Below, piece after piece: positions 18,622 to 30,187 of a stretch of DNA of 64,000 bases. The DNA lies in assembly GCF_963666025.1 (NCBI RefSeq), contig NZ_OY762552.1, forward strand, positions 2,816,501 through 2,880,500, in the 5' to 3' direction. A model generated the notes under the pieces. The model saw nothing but the letters and a program-made list of their open reading frames with translations. It was not told the origin of the DNA and did not search any database. How positions within the stretch are numbered: the first letter of the stretch is position 1; each line of letters begins with the position of its first letter. The stretch comes from an uncultured Methanobacterium sp. Lineage in GTDB: Archaea; Methanobacteriota; Methanobacteria; Methanobacteriales; Methanobacteriaceae. The position numbers and the translations under genes are program-made.

Positions 18622-20751
18622 ATGTCCCTTAACCCTTCTCCAGAATCTGGAAATACTCAAAACCATCTTAAAGATGAAAAAAGCCCTTATCTCCTTCAGC
18701 ACGTAGATAACCCTGTAGATTGGTATCCATGGGGTGATGAAGCATTTAATAAGGCTAGAAACGAAGATAAACCTATATTTTTATCAATTGGTTACTCAAC
18801 CTGCCACTGGTGTCATGTCATGGCCAGGGAGTCATTCCAGGACCCTGAAATAGGAGATCTCCTAAATCAGGTCTTCGTACCAGTTAAAGTTGACCGGGAG
18901 GAAAGACCAGATATTGACAGTGTCTACATGACCGTCTGTCAGATGATCACCGGAAGTGGTGGATGGCCCCTAACCATCATCATGACCCCTGACCTAAAAC
19001 CATTTTTCGCAGGAACATACTTCCCCAAAGATACAGGTCCCAGGGGAACAGGCCTCAGGGACCTTATCCTAAATGTCAAGGATTTATGGGACAACAAAAG
19101 GGATGATCTAATTAAATCAGCCGAAGAACTGACCCAGTCACTACAACAGATATCTCAGGGTCCCCAATCTCAAAGTTCACCAGAGGCTTATGGATTTTCC
19201 GAAGAATCAGGGGATGAATTATTAAAACAGGCTTACCAATCACTCAGGGATAACTTCGATGATAAATACGCCGGGTTCGGGAATAATCAGAAATTCCCCA
19301 CACCACACCACCTGCTTTTCCTTTTAAGGTACTGGAAACACACTGGTGAAGACGCAGCTTTAACCATGGTGGAGCGGACACTGGATACCATGAGAAAAGG
19401 GGGAATATACGACCATGTTGGCTTTGGTTTTCACCGTTACACTGTGGACCGCCAGTGGGTTGTTCCGCACTTTGAAAAGATGTTATACGACCAGGCCCTC
19501 CTGGTAATTGCATATACTGAAGCCTTCCAGGCCACCGGGAAAATCAGATATCGGGAAACAGCTGAAGAAGTTCTTGAATACATTTTAAGGGATATGAAAT
19601 CACCTGAAGGTGGGTTCTATTCTGCTGAGGATGCAGACAGCGAAGGAGAAGAGGGTAAGTTCTACCTGTGGACAATAGATGAAATCATGGATCTATTAGG
19701 TTCTGATGAGGGAACCCTGTTCTCGGAGATTTACTCGGTTTCAGCGGATGGGAACTTCAAAGATGAAGCTACACGAACTAAAAATGGTAGAAACATACTA
19801 CACAGGACCCAAACCTGGGATGAGCTTTCAAAAAAACTGGGAATGTCCCCTGAAGAGTTATGGTGGAAAGCAGAAGCTGCACGGGAAACATTGTTCCAGG
19901 CCCGTAAATCGCGGATACGTCCTCATAAGGATGATAAGATTCTCACTGACTGGAACGGGCTGGTCATTGTGGCATTGTCCCTGGCTGGTAAAGTATTTGC
20001 CAGGGAAGATTATTTAATTGCAGCCAGCCAAGCAGTGAACTTCATAATGACTAAACTTCACCATATGGGACGATTAAAACATCGCTGGCGTGATGGTGAA
20101 GCTGCAGTGGATGGCAATCTAGATGATTATGCCTATCTTATCTGGGGACTCCTTGAACTTTATCAGGCTACCTTCCAATCAGAATATCTTAAAACTGCCC
20201 TTAAACTCAACCAAACTCTTCTAGAAAACTTTTGGGATAATGATAATGGTGGGTTCTATTTCACCCCAGATTTCACCCAGAAAATCCTGATAAGACAGAA
20301 AGAGGCCTATGACACAGCATTACCCTCTGGAAATTCAGTGGAAATGATGAACCTGGAGAAACTTTACCAAATAACTGAAGATATTAAAATCAATGAGACT
20401 TCCCATGGATTGGAAAGATATTTCGCACCACTAATAGCTCAATCACCCGTTGCATTCACCATGTTCCTTTCTGCAATAACCCTGAAGGTAGGCTCTGCAT
20501 TTCAGGTGATAATCCTTGGAGAAAAAGACAGCCCGGACACTCAGGAAATGTTAAAGGTTATCCAGAAAGAATACCTGCCCAACGTAGTTTTAATACTTAA
20601 ATCCAGTGATGATACATTGATAAATCAGATTATCGGATCTCTGGAACATAAAACTATGGTTAATGGTCAGTCCACAGCATATGTATGTGGTAATGGGACT
20701 TGCCATGCTCCGGTAAGTAATTCAGGAGATTTAGTCAATCTTTTAAAATGA
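18622..20751 (+). CDS. YyaL/SPATA20-type protein (DUF255 thioredoxin-like plus (alpha/alpha)6 barrel)
   Basis: A ~709-aa protein of the widespread COG1331 family. Residues ~15-175 are a thioredoxin-fold domain (DUF255) with the family motif STCHWCHVM (CxxC) and the conserved NPVDWYPWG and KVDREERPDID segments. The rest is an all-helical barrel like that of N-acylglucosamine 2-epimerases and cellobiose epimerases (motifs KFPTPHHLLFLLRYW, HVGFGFHRY, FEKMLYDQA, SAEDADSEGEEGKFYLW, LTDWNGL). The family is full length here. Its biochemical function is not settled. I start at ATG 18622; a TTG 12 bases upstream is less likely. Confidence 0.9.
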   Translation: MSLNPSPESGNTQNHLKDEKSPYLLQHVDNPVDWYPWGDEAFNKARNEDKPIFLSIGYSTCHWCHVMARESFQDPEIGDLLNQVFVPVKVDREERPDIDSVYMTVCQMITGSGGWPLTIIMTPDLKPFFAGTYFPKDTGPRGTGLRDLILNVKDLWDNKRDDLIKSAEELTQSLQQISQGPQSQSSPEAYGFSEESGDELLKQAYQSLRDNFDDKYAGFGNNQKFPTPHHLLFLLRYWKHTGEDAALTMVERTLDTMRKGGIYDHVGFGFHRYTVDRQWVVPHFEKMLYDQALLVIAYTEAFQATGKIRYRETAEEVLEYILRDMKSPEGGFYSAEDADSEGEEGKFYLWTIDEIMDLLGSDEGTLFSEIYSVSADGNFKDEATRTKNGRNILHRTQTWDELSKKLGMSPEELWWKAEAARETLFQARKSRIRPHKDDKILTDWNGLVIVALSLAGKVFAREDYLIAASQAVNFIMTKLHHMGRLKHRWRDGEAAVDGNLDDYAYLIWGLLELYQATFQSEYLKTALKLNQTLLENFWDNDNGGFYFTPDFTQKILIRQKEAYDTALPSGNSVEMMNLEKLYQITEDIKINETSHGLERYFAPLIAQSPVAFTMFLSAITLKVGSAFQVIILGEKDSPDTQEMLKVIQKEYLPNVVLILKSSDDTLINQIIGSLEHKTMVNGQSTAYVCGNGTCHAPVSNSGDLVNLLK

Positions 20752-20875
20752 ATAAACTCAATGAATCCATTAAAACCAAGTAATCAATTAATATTTGGGA
20801 TCCATTATAACTCATTAAAATGGATTAAACTAATTGAATAATTAGAAAAATACTCAATGAGATCCTGTATTTTTT

Positions 20876-21268
<393 letters not shown>

Positions 21269-21278
21269 GGCCTTAATA

Positions 21279-21344
<66 letters not shown>

Positions 21345-21420
21345 TATCTAACTACATAAATTATCCTTAAATATGAATTTATCTTAAATAAATAATGAAT
21401 TCATTTACGGTGCCACCTTT

Positions 21421-22305
21421 ATGGAAAGAAAAAAACTTCTCATTGTTTTAGGAATATTACTCCTTATTTTAATTGCATTTTCCACTTATTTCTACACTTC
21501 CACTGGAAACTCCACAGGTTCTGCAGATGGAAAGATTGGAGTTATTGTAACGGTTGGACCTCAGGAAGAGTTCGTAAAACGGGTTGGCGGGGACAGGGTT
21601 AATGTAACGGTGATGGTACCACCTGGTGCAGATCCCCATACCTATGAGCCCCTCCCTAACCAGATGAAACAGGTTCAGGACGCTAAGATATACTTCCAGG
21701 TCGGGTCCGGTATAGAATTCGAACTCACCTGGATGGACAAGCTAACCAGCATGAACAGTCAAATGAAGGTGGTTAACACCTCTGCAGGCATCCAACTAAT
21801 CCCTAACACTGCAGAGCAAGAAGCAGGTAGCGATCCTCATGTATGGGTTTCACCCCGGAATGCTAAAATCATGGTGGAAAATATTTACCAGACCCTGGTG
21901 CAGGAAGATCCTCAAAATAAGGATTATTACACCAAAAACAGGGATGAATATCTAAAAGAACTGGATGATTTGGATAAAAATATAACCCAAACCATGTCTG
22001 GCAAAAACAATACAAAAATAATGGTTTACCACCCGGCCTGGGCTTACTTCTGCAAGGATTATAATCTCCAGCAGGTAGCCATTGAACAGGCAGGGAAAGA
22101 ACCCACGCCTCAAAATATAGCCTTTCTGGTTGATACGGCCCGTAATGAAAGTATTAAGGTTATTTTTGTTTCTCCTGAGTTTTCCACAAGCAATGCCCAG
22201 GTAATTGCCAATGAAATCGGGGGTAAAGTAGTGGTTGTGGATCCACTAAGTCAGAACTACCTGGAAAACATGAAAAAAGTGGCAGATGCATTTGCAGCTA
22301 CTTAA
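21421..22305 (+). CDS. znuA: Metal ABC transporter substrate-binding protein (ZnuA/MntA type)
   Basis: A 294-aa extracytoplasmic binding protein. Residues ~7-24 are a hydrophobic N-terminal anchor or signal. The cluster A-I ligands are visible: His in GADPHTYEP (~73), His in GSDPHVWVSP (~141), His in VYHPAWAY (~204) and an acidic residue in the C-terminal lobe. The motif EQAGKEPTPQNIAFL is typical. The His-rich loop of many zinc-specific members is absent, so zinc versus manganese stays open. Together with the ATPase and permease that follow on the same strand it makes a complete high-affinity importer. Confidence 0.88.
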   Translation: MERKKLLIVLGILLLILIAFSTYFYTSTGNSTGSADGKIGVIVTVGPQEEFVKRVGGDRVNVTVMVPPGADPHTYEPLPNQMKQVQDAKIYFQVGSGIEFELTWMDKLTSMNSQMKVVNTSAGIQLIPNTAEQEAGSDPHVWVSPRNAKIMVENIYQTLVQEDPQNKDYYTKNRDEYLKELDDLDKNITQTMSGKNNTKIMVYHPAWAYFCKDYNLQQVAIEQAGKEPTPQNIAFLVDTARNESIKVIFVSPEFSTSNAQVIANEIGGKVVVVDPLSQNYLENMKKVADAFAAT

Positions 22306-22402
22306 AATATTATAATTATTATTGATGTTGAGTTTATGTTGATAAAATGGTTCACAATGAAGGTAATGCGGTAAACTTATACAGAATGATGGTGATGTGG
22401 GC

Positions 22403-23149
22403 ATGGTTAACAATGCGGTTGAAATAGAGAATGTATCTTTAAAGATTAATAATCAGCCAATACTCACAAATATCAATCTTAATATTGGGATGAATGACTT
22501 TTTAGCCATAATAGGCCCTAATGGTGGGGGTAAAAGTACCCTACTTAAGGTTATATTAGGACTCACAAAAGCAGATCATGGTCAAATTACAGTATTTGGA
22601 AACAAACCCGGAAATCCTCACAATCCCATTGGTTATCTTCCCCAGCATGTATCATTTGACCCTGATTTTCCAATAAATGTTTTTGACACAGTCTTATCCG
22701 GGCGTTATCATGGTTTTTTCAAGGGTTACTCTGATGAAGACCTGCAAATGGTCAAAAAAGCCCTGGAAGAAGTGGATATGCTCAAGCTGCAGCATCGTCA
22801 GATGAGTCGGCTTTCTGGAGGTCAGATGCAACGTGTTTTCATTGCCCGGGCACTGGTTAGAGAACCTAAACTACTACTTCTGGATGAACCCATGGCCAGT
22901 ATCGACCCTGAAATGCAGAATTCATTTTATAAACTGTTATCCCGCCTTCGTGAAAGAATGGCCATAGTGCTGGTCAGTCACGATGTTGGGGCGGTTTCCA
23001 CCCAGGTGGATAACATTGCCTGCTTAAATCAGAAACTGTACTACCATGGTCCGGTGGAAAACTCAGAAGAAGGTCTGGAAGCGGTCTATAAATGCCCAAT
23101 TGATCTTATAAGTCATGGAATTCCTCACAGAGTTCTGAAGAAACATTAA
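22403..23149 (+). CDS. znuC: Metal ABC transporter ATP-binding protein (ZnuC type)
   Basis: A 248-aa ABC ATPase. Walker A is GPNGGGKSTLLK (~residue 37), the signature RLSGGQMQRVFIARAL (~138) and Walker B LLLLDEPMASID (~162), followed by the switch His in LVSHDVG. The start at ATG 22403 has GGTGAT at 22391-22396, six bases upstream; a GTG at 22397 overlaps that site. It energises import with the neighbouring binding protein and permease. Family assignment is by sequence motifs plus context. Confidence 0.9.
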   Translation: MVNNAVEIENVSLKINNQPILTNINLNIGMNDFLAIIGPNGGGKSTLLKVILGLTKADHGQITVFGNKPGNPHNPIGYLPQHVSFDPDFPINVFDTVLSGRYHGFFKGYSDEDLQMVKKALEEVDMLKLQHRQMSRLSGGQMQRVFIARALVREPKLLLLDEPMASIDPEMQNSFYKLLSRLRERMAIVLVSHDVGAVSTQVDNIACLNQKLYYHGPVENSEEGLEAVYKCPIDLISHGIPHRVLKKH

Positions 23150-23268
23150 ACTCCTAAAAATCAATTTAATTCCAAGAAATTATCTTTAATTAAATTTTTA
23201 GGAAAATGAAAATATCTTTTTAAGTTTTAGGAAAAATAACCAATATTTACATCTGGAGAATGATTTAA

Positions 23269-24087
23269 TTGACTGGAATATTTGAATATGCTTTCATGCA
23301 GAATGCATTCATTGCCGCAGTTCTGGTGAGCGTGGCCTGTGGATTGGTGGGGACCTACGTGGTTGTTAAGCGTATAGTCTTCATCAGTGGGGGAATATCC
23401 CACGCTGCCTTTGGGGGTATTGGATTGGGATACTTCCTGGGAGTAAACCCCATACTGGCGGCAATACCATTCAGCATAGTTTCCGCTCTTTTAATGGGAC
23501 TAACCAGTAAAAAGGTTAAAATCAGTGAAGACACAGCTATTGGTATACTCTGGAGTCTGGGAATGGCTATTGGAATTATATTCATTAATTTAACTCCAGG
23601 ATACGTGCCGGATCTCATGAGTTACCTTTTCGGAAGCATACTTACCGTACCAGTCAATGACCTGATAATAATGTTTATACTGGATGTTATAATCATCATC
23701 ATGGTCTTTTTATTCCAGAGAGAGTTCCAGGGCATTTCCTTTGATGAGGAATTCAGTCAGGTGATGGGCATGCCCACCACTCTTATTTACCTCCTCTTAT
23801 TATCCCTGGTGGCACTATCAGTGGTGGTTATGATTAAAGTGGTGGGAGTTATCCTGGTGATAGCCCTTTTAACCATTCCAGCAGCCATCGCCAAACAGTA
23901 CACCTATAATTTGGGGCGGATGATGATCCTAGCGGTGATCCTGGGGATGATACTTACCACAGCTGGTCTATACATGTCCTACCTTTTCAACCTGGCTTCC
24001 GGAGCAACCATTGTCCTGGTTCTGGGATTGGGATTTTTAGTTTCATTGTTAGTCCAGAAATTTATGGAATTAAAATTAATGGGATAA
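23269..24087 (+). CDS. znuB: Metal ABC transporter permease (ZnuB type)
   Basis: A 272-aa inner-membrane permease of the ABC-3 family with eight to nine hydrophobic segments. The family motifs RIVFISGGISHAAFGGIGLG (helix 2 region) and VVGVILVIALLTIPAAIA (C-terminal third) are present. The TTG start at 23269 is preceded by GGAGAATGAT, and the N-terminus (FEYAFMQNAFIAAVLVS) aligns with the usual family start. It is the third gene of the importer unit. Confidence 0.9.
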   Translation: MTGIFEYAFMQNAFIAAVLVSVACGLVGTYVVVKRIVFISGGISHAAFGGIGLGYFLGVNPILAAIPFSIVSALLMGLTSKKVKISEDTAIGILWSLGMAIGIIFINLTPGYVPDLMSYLFGSILTVPVNDLIIMFILDVIIIIMVFLFQREFQGISFDEEFSQVMGMPTTLIYLLLLSLVALSVVVMIKVVGVILVIALLTIPAAIAKQYTYNLGRMMILAVILGMILTTAGLYMSYLFNLASGATIVLVLGLGFLVSLLVQKFMELKLMG

Positions 24088-24124
24088 TCCACCAAAAAGA
24101 GTTAAATTAATACTTTATTCAATA

Positions 24125-24163
24125 TTATATCCTCTTTATTCAGTTTTATATCCTCTTTATTCA
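24125..24163. repeat. 18-nt direct repeat
   Basis: TTATATCCTCTTTATTCA occurs at 24125-24142 and again at 24146-24163, 21 bases apart, between the importer and the next gene. Flanking DNA carries further partial copies (TTTATTCAATAT before, TTCAATGTATTCC after). Confidence 0.7.
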
Positions 24164-24254
24164 ATGTATTCCTTTTTCAATATTACATTATAATGGATTA
24201 ATCAAGGATTTTCTTTTAAAAAAAATATTATAAAAGATAATCAATAGTATAATC

Positions 24255-24893
24255 ATGAGTTTATTTGATTTAAACAGGATACTCATTTTCCTGTTAATTG
24301 TGGCATCTATTACCGGGATAGCATCAGCTGATGTTATAAATCCTGGAGAAAAGAACATACCCTTTAAGTACCAATTATCCAATATCCAAGATTACCCTGA
24401 TTATGTATTTATTCTCCATGGCACGCCTAATCCATCTATGGAAGTTTTAAATTCATCTGAATTCAGTTTCTATAAATTAAGCACCTGTTCTATTTATGCA
24501 ATTCCAGTCTCTGTTTTCAACCAGACGCAAGTATACCAGATGGATGATTCAGGGGTGGGTGAATTCCTCAACAATGACACCAGAGTAGCACGTTCTACTC
24601 TTAAACTGGAGGGGACCTATGGAACTGTAAAAGAAGGGGACTCACTTGAAAGTGCTCTTATAAGCCTCAACATTAAATCCATCCCGGGAAACAACCTGGA
24701 CATTCAAAAAGAGAAGATCATCTACAGCTACAGTGATGGTCAGAAAGTTGAAAAACCTTTCCAGAGTCAGAACCAGACACCAGAACCCAGTATCATGGGA
24801 CAATCTTGGGATTCTTACCTTTATTTCATTGTACTACCACTCATAGCACTGTTCGTGGTAGTATTCATTGTCATTAGACGCAGGTCAAATTAA
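24255..24893 (+). CDS. Exported, C-terminally membrane-anchored protein
   Basis: A 212-aa protein with a signal peptide (hydrophobic core ILIFLLIVASITG, cleavage near IASA around residue 24), an extracytoplasmic domain of about 160 residues, and one C-terminal helix (about 188-206) ending in RRRSN. The ectodomain includes YVFILHGTPNPSMEVL and a segment on Tyr/Ser that suggests a beta fold. It is followed 100 bp downstream by a small membrane protein gene on the same strand. Similar two-gene pairs are known to me from other archaea and bacteria without a defined role; this is recollection, not a search. Confidence 0.55.
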   Translation: MSLFDLNRILIFLLIVASITGIASADVINPGEKNIPFKYQLSNIQDYPDYVFILHGTPNPSMEVLNSSEFSFYKLSTCSIYAIPVSVFNQTQVYQMDDSGVGEFLNNDTRVARSTLKLEGTYGTVKEGDSLESALISLNIKSIPGNNLDIQKEKIIYSYSDGQKVEKPFQSQNQTPEPSIMGQSWDSYLYFIVLPLIALFVVVFIVIRRRSN

Positions 24894-24992
24894 CCAAAAC
24901 AAAATAATATTAAACCATCAATGAATTAAGCCATGGATGAATCAAACTATTGAATCAAACCATGTAAAATTAAACCTTGTATAAATTAAACC

Positions 24993-25295
24993 ATGTACGA
25001 CTTTATTTTCCTCTGGATATTAACTGTATGCATAGAATTTCTAATCATATGGTTATTCATCCGGAAAGATCCACTAAAACTCTTATTTTACTCACTTCTC
25101 ATCAATTCCATCACTCTACCCCTGGCAACATACAGTTACTATTTCCTCAATTCCAGCTTTATTTTAACTGAAACAGCAGTTTTACTGGTAGAGACGGTTT
25201 TATTAAAATTATTACTGGAAATTGGTTATCCCCGAGCATTATCCATTGCACTGGTGGCTAATATAATTACAGCACTACTGGGATTTTTTATATAA
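24993..25295 (+). CDS. Small membrane protein paired with the upstream gene
   Basis: A 100-aa protein, almost entirely hydrophobic, with three to four helices (about 3-21, 28-46, 55-77 and 80-99). The motif ETAVLLVETVLLKLLLE followed by a small basic loop and SIALVANIITALLG is reminiscent of an uncharacterised family often encoded next to an exported protein. The intervening DNA has no ribosome site as strong as its neighbours. Role unknown; probably acts together with the exported protein at the membrane. Confidence 0.55.
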   Translation: MYDFIFLWILTVCIEFLIIWLFIRKDPLKLLFYSLLINSITLPLATYSYYFLNSSFILTETAVLLVETVLLKLLLEIGYPRALSIALVANIITALLGFFI

Positions 25296-25335
25296 TTACT
25301 GGGATTATTTATATAAAAATTATAATCTTAAATAC

Positions 25336-25342
25336 AAAAAAA
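25336..25342 (-). terminator. T-tract terminator of rpiA
   Basis: Seven consecutive A on the plus strand, i.e. a T7 tract in the rpiA transcript direction, ~30 bases after its stop. Confidence 0.4.
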
Positions 25343-25371
25343 GAAATTGGTGATTAACCCTTTTAAAGTGA

Positions 25372-26091
25372 TTAACCTTTCTTAAACGATTTAACTCCCT
25401 CAGATGTGGCAACCAGTACCTGGTCAGCAATACCCGCGAATACACCATTTTCCACTACACCAGGGATACTGTTCAGTGCTACTTCCAGTTCATGGGGTTT
25501 AGGTATCTCCTTAAACTGAACATCCACCACAAAATTGTTATTGTCAGTTATCACCGGACCATCTTTCATCTGGGCCATTCTCAGGGAGGGTACACCACCT
25601 GCAGCTTTTACCCATTCAGTCACTGGACGGTAAGCTGATGGTATGACCTCCAGTGGCACTGGAAAGTCTCCGAGTTGTTTAACCTGTTTGGATTCATCGA
25701 CAATGACCAGGAATTTTCCTGCTGCAGAGTCTACGATCTTCTCTAAGGTGTGAGCTGCTCCCCCACCTTTTATTAGATTTAATTCAGGATCTACTTCATC
25801 GGCACCATCCACAGCCAGATCAGGTAGGTGTTCATCAAGTGTGGTTAAAGGTATTCCACAATCTCTTGCCAGGAAAAAGGATTGATAAGAGGTTGGTATT
25901 CCCATAAGTTCAATTTCCTCTTCTTTGATCCTGTCTCCCAGTTTCTGAATAAAGTAATGAGCAGTTGATCCAGTTCCCAGACCCAGGACTTGTCCGTCAG
26001 AGACCATCATCGCTGCTTTTTGGGCAACTTCCTTTTTAGCATCATCTACTAGCTGGGCAGCTTCCCAGGCAACTTGTTTTTTCGGATGCAT
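25372..26091 (-). CDS. rpiA: Ribose-5-phosphate isomerase A
   Basis: A 239-aa cytosolic enzyme that interconverts ribose 5-phosphate and ribulose 5-phosphate for nucleotide and aromatic precursor synthesis. The phosphate-binding loop GLGTGSTAHYFI, the active-site motifs DGADEVDPELNLIKGGG and IVDESKQV, and the GIPTSYQS segment are all intact. The N-terminus is ~14 residues longer than in many homologues, with a Lys/Ala helix. The start ATG at 26091 follows GGAGAT. It runs in the same direction as the UPF0179 and egsA genes but with gaps of ~150 bp, so each may have its own promoter. Confidence 0.95.
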   Translation of the reverse strand: MHPKKQVAWEAAQLVDDAKKEVAQKAAMMVSDGQVLGLGTGSTAHYFIQKLGDRIKEEEIELMGIPTSYQSFFLARDCGIPLTTLDEHLPDLAVDGADEVDPELNLIKGGGAAHTLEKIVDSAAGKFLVIVDESKQVKQLGDFPVPLEVIPSAYRPVTEWVKAAGGVPSLRMAQMKDGPVITDNNNFVVDVQFKEIPKPHELEVALNSIPGVVENGVFAGIADQVLVATSEGVKSFKKG

Positions 26092-26239
26092 ATATTATCT
26101 CCATTTAACATTCTTAAAATTTAATTATCAATATTTTAATTAGTGGTATAATTTTAATAATCAATTTAGTGGGTTTAATCTAAAAAATACATTAAAAATC
26201 TCAGTATAAATCTTTCTAATGGTTTTATTACTACATATT

Positions 26240-26671
26240 CTAATACTTAAGCATAACCACACTGAGGTTTAATCCTTTAGGACATTTTTCACCGGGTTTT
26301 CCCATTTTCTTTGCTATTTTACATTTATCTTCAGGGTAAAGTCCCTCTGGAAAGCATAGTTCACGCAGTGAACAATCTTCATCACATTCTGGGGGGTTAA
26401 AGACAATATTAGAACCTTCAAAGGCACGTTTAGAATTGATAGCAGCTTTGATTACAGCATTTTCCACTTCTACTACTTTAACCTTACCACTATCATGGAC
26501 CATACAGGGATGTTCTGTGTTTTTAACCTCTCTAATCTGGTACATTCTACCCTCTTCCAGGGATTCAATACAGGTTGTTTTGAAGCGGCATGCCTCACAC
26601 GGTCTGGCTGCCCCATAATGCATGAATTTAAGTCCTTTTTCTGCTAAATTAGTTCCGATGAGGGTTATCAT
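26240..26671 (-). CDS. UPF0179 family cysteine-rich protein
   Basis: A ~143-aa archaeal protein. It carries about ten Cys residues in patterned groups (CEACRFKTTC, HPCMVH, ECDEDCSLRELCFPEG, DKCKIAKKMG, EKCPKG), which is the hallmark of UPF0179. This strongly suggests a bound metal or iron-sulfur cluster, though no activity is known. I prefer ATG 26671 (MITLIGTNLAEKG) because GGAGAG lies seven bases upstream and overlaps the alternative ATG at 26686. The family is nearly universal in methanogens. Confidence 0.85.
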   Translation of the reverse strand: MITLIGTNLAEKGLKFMHYGAARPCEACRFKTTCIESLEEGRMYQIREVKNTEHPCMVHDSGKVKVVEVENAVIKAAINSKRAFEGSNIVFNPPECDEDCSLRELCFPEGLYPEDKCKIAKKMGKPGEKCPKGLNLSVVMLKY

Positions 26672-26831
26672 TTCTATTCTCTCCATGGAATTGAAGTTTC
26701 CCGCCCCAATAATTGGTTTAACTATTAATATTAAATTTAGTTTTTGATATTAATAGTTGGTGTAATCTCTTAAGTTAATAGTTGTAATCTTCTAATTTCG
26801 TTACCATTACTTTTAAGTTCATAACATTATT

Positions 26832-27878
26832 TTAGTCAATAACTCCTGTTTTACGTGCCAGTTTGATAGCTGCAGCTTCGGTGAGCCCCCTATCTCCAAG
26901 AATAGTATACCTTTCCTTGCGTATGTTATGAGCTTTTATAAGAGCTTCAATAATATATTCAGGTTCTATTCCAAGTTCTTGAGCATTTACGGGGGCTTTG
27001 ATGGTTTTAAGGGTGTCTCGAATGAATTCCCAGTCTCCTCCGTGGAGGTACATCATCATAATGGTCCCTACTCCGCACTGTTCACCGTGGAGAGCGGGTT
27101 TTGGTGCTATAATGTCCAGTGCATGGCTGAATTTATGTTCAGCTCCACTGGCTGGTCTGCTGTTACCGGCAATGCTGATGGCCATTCCACTGGATATAAG
27201 TGCCTTAACCACAATGGCTGCACTTTCAATAAGGCCCTCTTTTATATGTCCCGCAGCTTTTATAGTTGTTTCAGCAGTTATAAGGGATAATGCTGATGCA
27301 GAATCACTGTAATCTTCATTTAATAACCTATGGGCTAGTTTCCAGTCTAAGACTGCAGTGTAGTTAGAAATGATATCCCCACACCCTGCTGCTAAAAGGC
27401 GAAATGGTGCCTGGCTGATGATCTGGGTGTCTGCTATAACCCCCATTGGTGGTTCAGCTGCCAGGGAAACACTTCCACTCTGGTTTTTGATGGAAGCCCG
27501 GGGAGATGAAATACCATCATGAGATGCTGCAGTTGGAACGCTCACTGAGTGGGTTCCTGATCGGGTGGATGCCATTTTAGCCACATCAATCACTTTTCCC
27601 CCACCAACTCCGAGAACAGCACTCATACTGCCCATAAGATCCTGAACTTCTTCTACTTCATCCATGGATGGTTTTTTAATGATTATGGTTTCCACTTCAA
27701 AATCATGATCTTGAAGACTGCTGATGACTGCTTCTCCGGCAATTTTCATTGTTTTGGGTCCACTGGCCACCAGTACCTTTCCACTGAGCTTTAAATCCTT
27801 ACAGATGGATCCAGTTTCTTTGATCACTCCGGGTCCGCTGTGGATCTCCCGGGGTAATTTTACCCGATTAAAATCCAT
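26832..27878 (-). CDS. egsA: sn-glycerol-1-phosphate dehydrogenase
   Basis: A 348-aa NAD(P)H-dependent enzyme that reduces dihydroxyacetone phosphate to sn-glycerol 1-phosphate, the backbone of archaeal ether lipids. The nucleotide-binding GVGGGKVIDVAK (~residue 93), PTAASHDGISSPRASI, and the zinc ligands (Asp in GCGDIISN, His in AEHKFSHALD and ALHGEQCGVG) are present. It is full length. The ATG at 27878 follows AAAAGGAGATATAC. It is a marker of archaeal origin for the segment. Confidence 0.95.
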   Translation of the reverse strand: MDFNRVKLPREIHSGPGVIKETGSICKDLKLSGKVLVASGPKTMKIAGEAVISSLQDHDFEVETIIIKKPSMDEVEEVQDLMGSMSAVLGVGGGKVIDVAKMASTRSGTHSVSVPTAASHDGISSPRASIKNQSGSVSLAAEPPMGVIADTQIISQAPFRLLAAGCGDIISNYTAVLDWKLAHRLLNEDYSDSASALSLITAETTIKAAGHIKEGLIESAAIVVKALISSGMAISIAGNSRPASGAEHKFSHALDIIAPKPALHGEQCGVGTIMMMYLHGGDWEFIRDTLKTIKAPVNAQELGIEPEYIIEALIKAHNIRKERYTILGDRGLTEAAAIKLARKTGVID

Positions 27879-28526
27879 GTATATCTCCTTTTAAAGTATC
27901 CATTGTATTCTCCAAGAAATGAATGAAATATTATTCTAAAAATCTATGTTACTTGTTTTAGTCACCCATCTAATGATGAAATATTAAACGTTAGTCACCT
28001 ATCATCTGGATGAATATTTTTTGTTTTATCACTCATCAAATGAATGAAAAATTACAGGTTTAGTCACCACAGATGAATGATACTATTCCTTTGAATTCCC
28101 TAAACTATAATATTCATATTAATCTTTAGATTAACAGATAAAATAATTTTTGATTTTATCCCCAATAATTGGAGGAGATGCTAAAATTGGATAATAAGAA
28201 AAATGATGTAATTAATGGGGTGATGATGGATAGATTAAAGATATGTTCAGGTATATGTTTTCATTTAGCAAGTATCATATTGATTCAAAACATTTATTAT
28301 AGCCCAATATTAAACATTAATCGTTAACCTTAATTTTAATACTTTTGAAATTTAATATAAAGATATAAAACTGGTATAAAGATATTAGTAACTATATAAA
28401 TTAAGAATAAGAAAGAATAAGAAGTCTCTCTTTTATATAATATAATTAAGAAGTGTTAAATTAACTCATAAATCATTTTATTCTATAAAAAAAATCCAAT
28501 TATCCAATTAATAGTATGGTGAAGAA
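27879..28526. other. Long divergent intergenic region between egsA and proS
   Basis: About 650 bp without a gene. The first part (about 27955-28090) holds the degenerate repeat listed separately. The later part is AT-rich with several TATA-like stretches (around 28355-28400 and 28432-28440) suited to a proS promoter. A GGAGGAG at 28172-28178 resembles a ribosome site, but the frames after it close within a few codons. Confidence 0.4.
27955..28090. repeat. Degenerate ~34-nt tandem repeat
   Basis: Four drifted copies of a unit near TTTAGTCACCxATC followed by ATGAATGAAATATTA run between egsA and proS: TTAGTCACCCATCTAATGAT, TTAGTCACCTATCATCTGGA, TTATCACTCATCAAATGAAT and TTAGTCACCACAGATGAATG. Spacing is 31-36 bases. 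No coding frame. Confidence 0.65.
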
Positions 28527-29933
<1,407 letters not shown>

Positions 29934-29959
29934 GGCCATTCTCCCTGTACTCATTACTT

Positions 29960-30115
29960 CGGGAAGTCCTAATAGGAATTAATAGTCCTAAAAAGTCGAT
30001 TAATAGTCTAAAATAGGAATTAATAGTTCTAAAATGTCCATTAATAATCTTAAAATGGCCTTTAATGGTCCTAAAATATCCATTTCAAAGTAATCCAAAA
30101 TATCCATAAAACTTT
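29960..30115. repeat. Degenerate ~21-nt tandem repeat
   Basis: After proS, about six drifted copies of a unit near GAATTAATAGTCCTAAAATGTC follow one another (e.g. GAATTAATAGTCCTAAAAAG, GATTAATAGTCTAAAATAG, GAATTAATAGTTCTAAAATG, CATTAATAATCTTAAAATGG, CTTTAATGGTCCTAAAATAT). It is non-coding. Confidence 0.65.
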
Positions 30116-30187
30116 ATAAAAATTTAAGTAGAAAAATAAGATATTACAATATATTTAGCATCCTAGTGGTGTTAACGGAGATTGTAT

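Noticed and set aside
28172..28330. GGAGGAG followed by possible small ORF before proS
   Set aside because: Reading base by base, the TTG and ATG frames after the site stop within eight to eleven codons.
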